A stretch of 7,745 nt of DNA, taken from assembly GCA_900762125.1 (NCBI GenBank), contig CAAFFL010000095.1, positions 1-7,745 on the forward strand, read 5' to 3'. Position numbers and translations under genes: made by a program. The notes under the pieces are model-generated. The model did not search any database. It saw only the letters and a list, made by a program, of their open reading frames with translations, and had not been told where the DNA came from. Numbering within the stretch: position 1 is the first letter of the stretch; each line of letters begins with the position of its first letter. Below are positions 1-6,085 of the stretch, piece by piece. Source of the DNA: an uncultured Prevotella sp. GTDB lineage: Bacteria > Bacteroidota > Bacteroidia > Bacteroidales > Bacteroidaceae.

Positions 1-6
1 AAGGTG

Positions 7-33
7 AAAAAAGCGCGGCTTTATTCAACCGCG
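7..33 (-). terminator. possible weak intrinsic terminator downstream of the porin
   Basis: Read on the minus strand, a 5-bp GC-only stem (CGCGG at 33-29 pairing with CCGCG at 18-14, 10-nt loop) is followed after one base by six T residues (12-7). It lies about 158 nt past the porin stop codon, and no closer minus-strand terminator was found, so it may end the porin transcript. The stem is short, an alternative AAAGC/GCTTT fold overlaps it, and the call is tentative. Confidence 0.35.
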
Positions 34-190
34 TTAGGAATTTATTCATTCACGCTTTGCGGAAAAGAGATTTCCGACGATAGCAAGAAAATCTGAGAAG
101 CTGCCCCCATTCGGTGGTATTTTTTTCAATCATGAGTGCATTTTTTATGATGGGGTGACTGAACAGTGGGCACATAGCGGCAAAAGCAGT
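34..190. other. non-coding stretch downstream of the porin
   Basis: No convincing gene is visible on either strand. A 6-bp perfect inverted repeat with a 5-nt loop (CGGAAA/TTTCCG, 60-76) could form a small hairpin but has no T-tract. T-runs on the plus strand at 121-126 and 140-146 are not preceded by good stems. A plus-strand frame is open from base 1 to a TGA at 94-96, but its peptide resembles nothing I recognise. Confidence 0.4.
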
Positions 191-1318
191 TCAGAACTTG
201 AAGTCGAGCTGTACGTCGACCATGGAGTAATTGGGCTTCGCCAGTGAGCGCTCGTTGACGTAGAGGTACTCTGCGTTGAGCTGAACGTTCTTGTTGAAGT
301 AATAGTTGAAGCCAGCCTCATAGTAAGCTTTCGACGTATCCCAGTCGGCACGTGCGCGGTAGAGGTCATAGCGCAGCTTGCCCTCGAGTTTTCCCTTGAC
401 GATGGGCGCAATGGCAAGAGCGTAGAAGCCGTCAGCCTTGTCGCCCGCAGCAGTGTTCACGGTGAGGTCTTTGGCGGTCGACTCGTTCTTATAGGTGTTC
501 TTGAAGCCATAGCCCGTGCTGTGGATATACTCGGAGCGGAATGTCCATCCGTCGACGACATACTCGCCTGAGATGGCATAGCGACGCTTCTGAAGGCGCT
601 TTGTTCGTGTGGCGGTGTTCTGCGGATCGTCAGCATCCGTATTACCTGTGCGGGCGTAGGAACCCGTCCATCCGAAGGCACCGAGACGCATACCCTTCAC
701 CGGCATCACCCAGATGCCTCCGATGAGATCCTTTTGCTGATCAAAGTCCTTGACGTTGATGCCTTGACCGTTGAAGACGCCCACTTGATAGTGGAGGAGA
801 TTTCGTCCGGCGGCATTCTTCAGAAAGTCGCCCTGGATCTGTACACCGATGTCACGCCCGTTGCTGGCATGGCTGCCATCGCGGTCGCTGAAGCCCGAGA
901 GTTTGAGGACGTTCTGTGCATAGGAGAAGAATCCCTGGTTGATGGGGTTCATTGGGTTCTCGTAGGTGAACGGCCGCTTAAACTGTCCAACCTTTACCTT
1001 GAAGTACTCATACTTCTGCCACTCGGCAAACATGTCTACCATTCGTGGCGACGAGCCCAGGTCGGCCGTGTTGCCGTTGAACTGCAGCTGGAACTTCCAG
1101 TACCAGTCCTTGGCGATGCGTCCTTCGAGTGATGCGCGCACCAGACGCAGCTGGAACGTGTTTGTCTTGGCCTCGTCCTTGAAGTTGGCCTGAAACTGTG
1201 TCATGCCGTATCCGCTGAGCTTGACGTTGTTGATCCAGCTGGGTAGCTTGATCTCTTGTGCGTTGGCCGTCAGCAGTGCTGTAGCGGCAACGAGGGTGAG
1301 GAACGTTCTTTTCATCAT
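191..1318 (-). CDS. OprO/OprP-type outer-membrane porin
   Basis: A 375-residue outer-membrane beta-barrel protein resembling the phosphate-selective porin O/P family, which forms diffusion channels for anions or small solutes. The N-terminus is a signal peptide: Lys-Arg, a hydrophobic stretch, and a probable cleavage after Ala20 (TANA|QE). The mature part has alternating aromatic and polar residues typical of beta strands, including an early GYGMTQFQ segment followed by the RLVRASLEGRI-type strand common in Bacteroidota members. It ends in Phe (QLDFKF), the usual C-terminal signature for BAM-dependent insertion. The start is one of two adjacent ATG codons (1316-1318 or 1313-1315); either leaves the signal peptide intact. 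It has its own promoter and is separated from clpC upstream by a terminator, so it is probably monocistronic. Substrate specificity cannot be read from the sequence, and phosphate selectivity should not be assumed from the family name. Confidence 0.85.
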   Translation of the reverse strand: MMKRTFLTLVAATALLTANAQEIKLPSWINNVKLSGYGMTQFQANFKDEAKTNTFQLRLVRASLEGRIAKDWYWKFQLQFNGNTADLGSSPRMVDMFAEWQKYEYFKVKVGQFKRPFTYENPMNPINQGFFSYAQNVLKLSGFSDRDGSHASNGRDIGVQIQGDFLKNAAGRNLLHYQVGVFNGQGINVKDFDQQKDLIGGIWVMPVKGMRLGAFGWTGSYARTGNTDADDPQNTATRTKRLQKRRYAISGEYVVDGWTFRSEYIHSTGYGFKNTYKNESTAKDLTVNTAAGDKADGFYALAIAPIVKGKLEGKLRYDLYRARADWDTSKAYYEAGFNYYFNKNVQLNAEYLYVNERSLAKPNYSMVDVQLDFKF

Positions 1319-1358
1319 AGAACTTAGGTTTAATGTAATTGATGTTTCTTGATAGTTG

Positions 1359-1393
1359 CAAAAGTAAGTAAAAAAAATAAAACAGCGAACAAA
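1359..1393 (-). promoter_or_regulatory. promoter of the porin gene (Bacteroidota type)
   Basis: On the minus strand, TACTTTTG (1366-1359) fits the Bacteroidota -7 consensus TAnnTTTG. A TTTG at 1393-1390 could be the -33 element, but the 23-nt spacer is a little longer than usual. It predicts a leader of about 30-35 nt before the ATG, with no Shine-Dalgarno sequence, as is common in this phylum. Confidence 0.5.
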
Positions 1394-1426
1394 GAAGGCA
1401 AGTTTTTTTGCTTATTTTCGCTCTAT

Positions 1427-1487
1427 AAAAAAAGTACCGTTGGTATAGCTCGGCAAGTTTAACTTGCCGAGCTATACCAACGGTACT
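1427..1487 (-). terminator. intrinsic terminator of clpC with a 27-bp perfect stem
   Basis: Arms at 1433-1459 and 1461-1487 are perfect reverse complements over 27 bp around a single central base (1460). On the minus strand the hairpin begins 24 nt after the clpC stop codon and runs into a seven-T tract (1433-1427), the layout of a Rho-independent terminator. The plus strand has no T-tract after the hairpin, so termination should act only in the clpC direction. The stem is much longer than a terminator needs, and a dispersed palindromic repeat used as a terminator is also possible. Confidence 0.85.
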
Positions 1488-1511
1488 CAAAACCAGCAGG
1501 ATCATTGAGCA

Positions 1512-4037
1512 TCACTTGAAGGTCAGCTCGTCCTTCGAGGGTGCTTTGCCAATGGTGATCGTGTCGCCGGGATGGACATCTCCGGAGAGGATGCGCTCGC
1601 AAAGGCCATCCTCGATGTAAGTCTGGATGGCTCGCTTCAACGGTCGTGCACCAAACTGTACGTCGTAGCCCTTCGTGGCGACAAACTCCTTCGCCTTGTC
1701 GGTGAGGTTGACCTGATAGCCCATATCGCCAACGCGCTTCCAAAGTCCACGGAGCTCGATGTCGATGATCTTCTTGATGGCGTCGAGATCGAGCTGGTCG
1801 AAGGTGATGATCTCATCAAGACGGTTGAGGAACTCCGGTGCAAACTGCTTGCTCAGACTCTTCTGGATGATCGAGCGAGCATACTCCTTGTCCTTCTGAC
1901 TCATGTTTGTCGTACTCGACAGTCCGCCGGCATTGAAGCCTACGCCATGGCTGAACTCCTTCAACTGTCGTGTGCCCGCATTCGATGTCATGATGATCAC
2001 TGTGTTGCGGAAGTCGATCAGCCGTCCGAGTCCATCTGTCAGTCGGCCCTCGTCGAGCACCTGCAGCAGCAGATTGAACACGTTGCCATGCGCCTTTTCA
2101 ATCTCGTCGAGCAGAACGATGGAGTAGGGATGGCGGCGTACGCGCTCGGTGAGCTGTCCGCCCTCCTCATAGCCGACGTACCCCGGAGGCGCGCCGATGA
2201 GTCGAGAGACGTTGAAGCTCTCGGTGTACTCGCTCATATCGATGCGGATGAGCGCATCGGTGGAGCCGAACATGATCTCCGCGAGTTTCTTGGCGAGATA
2301 CGTCTTGCCGACACCTGTCGGACCGAGGAACATAAACGCGCCGATGGGGTGGTTGGGGTCCTTCAGTCCTACGCGATTGCGCTGTATGGCTTTGACGAGC
2401 TTCGTGATGGCATCGTCCTGTGCGATGACGCTCTGTCGGAGTTCGTCGCCCATCGTGCGGAGGCGCTCGCCCTCAGCATCCGCCATGCGCTGCACGGGGA
2501 TGCCCGTCATCATCGAGACGACGTCGCTGACCTCTTTCTCCGTGACCTGCTTCCGTGAGCCAGCATCATTTTGCTGCCAACTGTTCTGCATGTCAGCGAG
2601 CTGATGCTCCAGCTCGGTCTGCTTATCACGGTAGCCGGCCGCCAGCTCAAAGTTCTGAGCTCTGACGGCAGCGAGTTTCTTCTGCTTGATGCCCTCGATC
2701 TCCTTCTCCATGTTCTGGATCTCGTCGGGCACCTTTGCATTCTGCAGATGCACCCTTGAACCCACCTCGTCCATGGCGTCGATAGCTTTGTCAGGGAAGT
2801 AGCGGTCGGTAACATAACGCTCTGTCAATTTGACGCACTGCTGCAACGCCTCGTCCGTATAGCTGACATGGTGGTGCTCCTCGTAACGGTCCTTGATGTT
2901 TCGGAGGATCTGCAGCGTCTCGTCAGCCGTGGTAGGCTCGACGAGCACCTTCTGGAAACGGCGTTCCAGCGCTCCGTCTTTCTCGATGGAGTTGCGATAT
3001 TCGTCAAGCGTGGTTGCGCCGATGCACTGGATGGTCCCCCGTGCCAATGCCGGCTTCATGATGTTGGCCGCGTCCATGCTTCCAGGTGTGGAGCCTGCTC
3101 CGACGAGGGTGTGAATCTCGTCGATGAAGACGATGATGTCGGGATTCTGCTCCAGTTCCTTGAGCAGTGCCCGGATGCGTTCCTCAAACTGTCCCCGATA
3201 TTTTGTTCCTGCCACAATGGCAGTCATATCGAGGTTCACCACGCGTCGCCCAAAGAGCATGGGCGAGGTGAGCCGCTTGGCGATGAACTGTGCCAGTCCT
3301 TCGACGATGGCGCTCTTGCCCACACCGGGTTCACCGATGAGGACGGGGTTGTTTTTCTTGCGCCGACAGAGGATCTCCGTGACACGTTGTATCTCTTTTT
3401 CACGACCAACGACAGGGTCGAGTTTTCCTTCCTCAGCCGCCTTTGTCAAGTCCGTGGAGAAGTTGTCGAGTACTGGCGTCTTGCCATCGCCCCGAGGCTG
3501 CGCCGTTGCCGTTGACCCTTTGGCTTTCTGCGACTTATTTCCTGCTGACTCGTCAAAGTTGTCCTCTTCCTCATCGCTGAGGTCCAGTCCGTCCGTGGCA
3601 GCCTTTTTCGAGAGCATCCGCACAGCGGTTTCGTAGTCGAGGTTGTTCATCTCGAGCACCTCCTTTGCACCGTTGTTGATCTGATCGTGAAGAATGGCGA
3701 GCAGCAGGTGCTGTACGTCCACGATTTGCGTATGCTGGATGCGTGCCTCCAGGACGCTGAGTTTCAATATCTTATTCGCCTCGCTGTTCAGGACGAGGTC
3801 GGTGGTGTTGATGGGCTCCGAGAGCTCATCTTCGCGTACCTTGGTTTCAAGTTCCTCTTTGAGGCTGTTGATATTGAGATCCAGTCGGCTAAAGAGGTCT
3901 ATGACGGGACCGCTCTTTTCTCGGAGAATGCCGAGCAAGAGGTGCTCTGGCCCCACAGAGCTGCTGGCCAGGCGTGTCGCTTCCTCTCTGCTAAAGGCTA
4001 ATATCTGAGAGACTTTGGGTGAAAATTGACTGGTCAT
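1512..4037 (-). CDS. clpC: ATP-dependent Clp protease ATP-binding subunit ClpC
   Basis: An 841-residue HSP100 AAA+ unfoldase that feeds substrates to the ClpP peptidase in the cytoplasm. Domains in order: double Clp N-domain (about 1-145); acidic, polar linker (about 146-185); AAA+ D1 with Walker A GEPGVGKS (235-242), pore loop KYRG (279-282), Walker B VFIDE (303-307) and arginine-finger region ALERRF (356-361); coiled-coil middle domain with a UVR-like motif (about 440-485, F463 and R470); AAA+ D2 with Walker A GPTGVGKT (572-579), pore loop GYVGY (619-623), Walker B VLLDE (641-645) and sensor-2 GARP (796-799). A VGF tripeptide (699-701) sits where ClpP-binding loops lie, which supports a protease-coupled ClpC rather than the disaggregase ClpB. 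Length and motifs are complete. The ATG at 4037 gives the expected N-domain start. No mcsA, mcsB or ctsR lies beside it. The second N-domain repeat has Gln109 where Bacillus ClpC has Glu106. Confidence 0.96.
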   Translation of the reverse strand: MTSQFSPKVSQILAFSREEATRLASSSVGPEHLLLGILREKSGPVIDLFSRLDLNINSLKEELETKVREDELSEPINTTDLVLNSEANKILKLSVLEARIQHTQIVDVQHLLLAILHDQINNGAKEVLEMNNLDYETAVRMLSKKAATDGLDLSDEEEDNFDESAGNKSQKAKGSTATAQPRGDGKTPVLDNFSTDLTKAAEEGKLDPVVGREKEIQRVTEILCRRKKNNPVLIGEPGVGKSAIVEGLAQFIAKRLTSPMLFGRRVVNLDMTAIVAGTKYRGQFEERIRALLKELEQNPDIIVFIDEIHTLVGAGSTPGSMDAANIMKPALARGTIQCIGATTLDEYRNSIEKDGALERRFQKVLVEPTTADETLQILRNIKDRYEEHHHVSYTDEALQQCVKLTERYVTDRYFPDKAIDAMDEVGSRVHLQNAKVPDEIQNMEKEIEGIKQKKLAAVRAQNFELAAGYRDKQTELEHQLADMQNSWQQNDAGSRKQVTEKEVSDVVSMMTGIPVQRMADAEGERLRTMGDELRQSVIAQDDAITKLVKAIQRNRVGLKDPNHPIGAFMFLGPTGVGKTYLAKKLAEIMFGSTDALIRIDMSEYTESFNVSRLIGAPPGYVGYEEGGQLTERVRRHPYSIVLLDEIEKAHGNVFNLLLQVLDEGRLTDGLGRLIDFRNTVIIMTSNAGTRQLKEFSHGVGFNAGGLSSTTNMSQKDKEYARSIIQKSLSKQFAPEFLNRLDEIITFDQLDLDAIKKIIDIELRGLWKRVGDMGYQVNLTDKAKEFVATKGYDVQFGARPLKRAIQTYIEDGLCERILSGDVHPGDTITIGKAPSKDELTFK

Positions 4038-4071
4038 GTTCGCTTTACCTTTCTTTTATAATGATTCGATA

Positions 4072-4103
4072 CAAAAATAGTTATTTTTCTGCCAACGAGC
4101 AAG
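4072..4103 (-). promoter_or_regulatory. promoter of clpC
   Basis: On the minus strand, TATTTTTG (4079-4072) is an exact TAnnTTTG -7 match. CTTG (4103-4100), three of four bases of the TTTG -33 element, lies 20 nt upstream, which is the expected spacing. The implied leader is roughly 25-30 nt. I see no CIRCE element and no CtsR-type repeat, so heat-shock control of the Firmicutes type is not supported by the sequence. Confidence 0.6.
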
Positions 4104-4121
4104 CAATGTGCCAAAAAATTC

Positions 4122-4134
4122 TCGATTCAATCGA
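4122..4134. repeat. short inverted repeat between divergent genes
   Basis: TCGAT and ATCGA arms flank a 3-nt centre. The unit also reads as a direct repeat, TCGATT-CAA-TCGATT (4122-4136). It lies between the clpC and NifU-like promoters, where an operator could sit, but chance is a fair explanation in AT-rich DNA. Confidence 0.3.
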
Positions 4135-4238
4135 TTTTCTTGATGAATATTGCAAAGTGGTCTTTACAATTTTGCGACAATTAGGTTTTATTACGAAAAA
4201 AAGGCAGAGGAACAAGGTGTATTTTGAGGGAGATTTTG

Positions 4239-4246
4239 TAATTTTG
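4239..4246 (+). promoter_or_regulatory. probable -7 element for the NifU-like/GGGtGRT operon
   Basis: TAATTTTG matches TAnnTTTG and lies 43 nt before the ATG at 4290, so a leader near 35 nt is expected. No TTTG is found at the normal 19-21-nt spacing; the nearest TTTG (4223-4226) is only 12 nt upstream. The element overlaps a TTTGCAAA palindrome (4243-4250). The weak -33 suggests an activator or an alternative start site. Confidence 0.4.
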
Positions 4247-4289
4247 CAAATCAGAAAGATACAAGTTCACATTTTATAATACAAACATT

Positions 4290-4991
4290 ATGATTTACAC
4301 AAAGGAAGTTGACAACATGTGCGTTGTCAAGAAGGGTGCCTACCATGGCCCAGCTCCCATTCCTGAAGAGGGCAAGTGGATTCAGGCAAAGGAAATCAAG
4401 GATATCTCCGGCTACACGCACGGCATTGGCTGGTGCGCTCCTCAGCAGGGCTGCTGCAAGCTGTCGCTGAACATCAAGGAGGGCGTCATCGTTGAGGCTC
4501 TCGTTGAGACCATCGGCTGCTCGGGCATGACCCAGAGTGCTGCCATGGCAGGCGAGATCCTTCCTGGCAAGACCATTCTTGAGGCACTGAACACCGACCT
4601 CGTTTGCGACGCCATCAACGTGGCTATGCGCGAGCTCTTCCTGCAGATTGTCTATGGCCGTAGCCAGAGTGCATTCTCTGAGGGCGGTCTGGCTGTTGGC
4701 ACTGGTCTTGAGGACCTCGGTAAGGGTCTCCGCTCGATGATCGGTACGATCTACAGCACGAAGGAGAAGGGCGTCCGCTATCTGGAGCTCACTCAGGGCT
4801 ATGTCACGAAGCTCTTCCTCGACAAGGACGACTATGTCTGTGGCTACGAGTATGTAAACTTTGGTAAGATGATGGAGGCCATCAAGGCAGGTATGGATGC
4901 CAATGAGGCTGTGAAGAAGTTCACCGGTCGTTATGGCCGCACCACCGCCGACCAGGGTATTGTTAAATCTATTGACCCACGTAAAGAATAA
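4290..4991 (+). CDS. NifU/IscU-like iron-sulfur scaffold-type protein, partner of GGGtGRT protein
   Basis: A 233-residue cytoplasmic protein whose first two thirds resemble the NifU N-terminal/IscU scaffold fold, on which Fe-S clusters are assembled for transfer. The visible cysteines are C11, C49, C55, C56, C77, C106 and C184. GWCAPQQGCC (47-56) and IGCSG (75-79) recall the first two cluster-binding Cys positions of IscU, and LVCDAI (104-109) may supply the third. After about residue 130 comes an extension absent from IscU, with C184 and a GRYGRT segment (213-218). The MIYTKEV start at 4290 is preferred because I recall homologues starting alike. ATG 4317 (M10) has an AAGGAAG 8 nt before it and is an alternative that would keep every cysteine. 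No IscS, HscA/B or ferredoxin gene is adjacent, so it is not part of a standard isc operon. A scaffold role is inferred from the family; a dedicated role for the downstream partner is more likely than general cluster assembly. Confidence 0.85.
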   Translation: MIYTKEVDNMCVVKKGAYHGPAPIPEEGKWIQAKEIKDISGYTHGIGWCAPQQGCCKLSLNIKEGVIVEALVETIGCSGMTQSAAMAGEILPGKTILEALNTDLVCDAINVAMRELFLQIVYGRSQSAFSEGGLAVGTGLEDLGKGLRSMIGTIYSTKEKGVRYLELTQGYVTKLFLDKDDYVCGYEYVNFGKMMEAIKAGMDANEAVKKFTGRYGRTTADQGIVKSIDPRKE

Positions 4992-5005
4992 GGAGGAACC
5001 AACGT
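4991..5005 (+). promoter_or_regulatory. strong Shine-Dalgarno sequence of the GGGtGRT gene
   Basis: AGGAGG (4991-4996) starts on the last base of the upstream TAA stop and lies 9 nt before the ATG at 5006. It fixes this start and suggests translational coupling with the NifU-like gene. A full AGGAGG is unusual in Bacteroidota, and none of the other starts in this window has one. Confidence 0.8.
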
Positions 5006-6019
5006 ATGATTAGAAAAGTTTCTTATGAGAGCCAGGACCGTCGTACTCCGCAGGTTGACGCTGTCCTTCAGAAATATGGCATCAAGAACCTCGAAGAGGC
5101 TAACGAGATTGTAGACAAGCTGGGCGTTGATCCTTATCAGATCTGCCAGGACACGCAGGACATCTGCTTCGAGAATGCGAAGTGGGCTTATGTCGCTGGT
5201 GCTGCCATCGCAGTGAAGAAGGGTTGCAAGAGCGCTGCTGAGTGCGCCGAGGCTATCGGCGAGGGTCTGCAGGCCTTCTGCATCCCCGGCTCGGTGGCTG
5301 ACGATCGTAAGGTCGGTATCGGCCACGGTAACCTCGCTGGCCGTCTGCTGCGTGAGGAGACCGAGTGCTTCGCTTTCCTCGCTGGTCACGAGAGCTTCGC
5401 TGCTGCTGAAGGTGCCATCAAGATTGCCGAGATGGCCAACAAGGTTCGCCAGAAGCCGCTGCGCGTGATCCTCAACGGTCTGGGCAAGGACGCTGCACAG
5501 ATCATCAGCCGCGTGAACGGTTTCACGTATGTGAAGACCAAGTTCGACTACTATACCTCTGAGCTGAAGATTGTCGAGGAGATTCCTTACGGCAACAACC
5601 CTGCTCGTCTGAAGGTGAAGTGCTACGGTGCTGACGATGTCCGCGAGGGCGTAGCTATCCTCTGGCATGAGAACGTCGACGTGTCGATCACGGGTAACTC
5701 TACGAACCCCACACGTTTCCAGCACCCGGTGGCTGGTACCTACAAGAAGGAGCGCGTGCTCGCTGGCAAGCCTTACTTCTCTGTAGCCTCTGGTGGTGGT
5801 ACGGGTCGTACGCTGCATCCTGACAATATGGCTGCCGGTCCTGCTTCCTATGGTATGACCGATACGCTGGGCCGTATGCACAGCGATGCTCAGTTTGCTG
5901 GTTCTAGCTCCGTTCCCGCTCACGTGGAGATGATGGGCTACCTCGGCATGGGCAACAACCCGATGGTGGGTGCTACTGTTGCTGTTGCTGTGGCTACCGA
6001 CCTCGCCATGAACAAGTAA
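5006..6019 (+). CDS. GGGtGRT-family protein of unknown function
   Basis: A 337-residue soluble protein without signal peptide or membrane segment. It carries the defining GGGTGRT motif (263-269, in VASGGGTGRTLHPDN). Other striking blocks are GIGHGNLAGRLL (104-115), FLAGHESFAAAEGA (124-137), TGNSTNPTRFQHPVAGTY (229-246) and GSSSVPAHVEMMG (299-311). These are dense in Gly, His, Asn and Ser, as in an active or ligand site. Cysteines are C47, C54, C74, C80, C92, C121 and C206; from memory of homologues, C54, C92, C121 and C206 are the conserved ones, which could suit an Fe-S cluster or metal, but this is inference. The length is normal for the family. The gene follows the NifU-like gene by 14 bp and ends at a strong terminator, so the two form one operon. 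Arg codons are nearly all CGT or CGC, suggesting high expression. Its reaction is unknown to me; the neighbour suggests a metal or Fe-S-linked role. Confidence 0.88.
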   Translation: MIRKVSYESQDRRTPQVDAVLQKYGIKNLEEANEIVDKLGVDPYQICQDTQDICFENAKWAYVAGAAIAVKKGCKSAAECAEAIGEGLQAFCIPGSVADDRKVGIGHGNLAGRLLREETECFAFLAGHESFAAAEGAIKIAEMANKVRQKPLRVILNGLGKDAAQIISRVNGFTYVKTKFDYYTSELKIVEEIPYGNNPARLKVKCYGADDVREGVAILWHENVDVSITGNSTNPTRFQHPVAGTYKKERVLAGKPYFSVASGGGTGRTLHPDNMAAGPASYGMTDTLGRMHSDAQFAGSSSVPAHVEMMGYLGMGNNPMVGATVAVAVATDLAMNK

Positions 6020-6032
6020 TCGCTTAAGCGAT
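6019..6032. repeat. 14-bp perfect palindrome overlapping the stop codon
   Basis: ATCGCTTAAGCGAT begins on the last base of the TAA stop of the GGGtGRT gene. In RNA it could form only a short hairpin. Its role is unknown; it may add 3'-end stability ahead of the terminator. Confidence 0.5.
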
Positions 6033-6043
6033 CAACAATAAAT

Positions 6044-6079
6044 AAATCCCCCGTAGCATTCGTGTTGCGGGGGATTTTT
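6044..6079 (+). terminator. terminator of the NifU-like/GGGtGRT operon, probably bidirectional
   Basis: A 15-bp stem (6044-6058 with 6063-6077, including two G-U pairs and a run of five C-G pairs) closes a TTCG tetraloop and ends in five T residues (6075-6079). On the minus strand the same stem is followed by TTTATTTATTG, so it can also end the convergent tcdA transcript, whose stop codon is 6 bp away. Confidence 0.88.
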
Positions 6080-6085
6080 GTGTGC

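Noticed and set aside
1..96. Frame open from the left edge to a TGA, possibly the tail of a plus-strand gene
   Set aside because: Only 31 codons, no recognisable sequence, and it overlaps a hairpin with a minus-strand T-tract. It cannot be supported from this window.
1441..1460. GGTATAGCTCGG, resembling the 5' end and D-arm of a tRNA
   Set aside because: The next bases do not continue as a tRNA; no anticodon arm, T-arm or acceptor partner is present, and the match belongs to the 27-bp palindrome.
1572..2558. 328-codon open frame antisense to clpC
   Set aside because: Codon-aligned shadow of clpC with low-complexity composition (repeated LVE, DDV and LRD-like segments) and no recognisable domain.
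4019..4279. 86-codon open frame across the clpC-NifU-like intergenic region
   Set aside because: It starts within clpC on the other strand and runs through both promoters; the Lys- and Ile-rich composition reflects AT-rich non-coding DNA.
4274..4280. TATAAT-like hexamer near the NifU-like start as a sigma70 -10 element
   Set aside because: It lies only about 10 bp from the ATG, and Bacteroidota use TAnnTTTG elements; a better one is at 4239-4246.
4317..4319. ATG (M10) as the true start of the NifU-like protein
   Set aside because: It has a better Shine-Dalgarno-like AAGGAAG, but I recall homologues starting with the MIYT-type sequence and the phylum does not need such sites. Kept as an alternative in the feature entry.
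4931..5923. 330-codon open frame antisense to the GGGtGRT gene
   Set aside because: It is exactly codon-aligned with the sense gene, and stays open because the sense gene avoids TTA, CTA and TCA codons. Its sequence resembles no family and it has no promoter or ribosome site.
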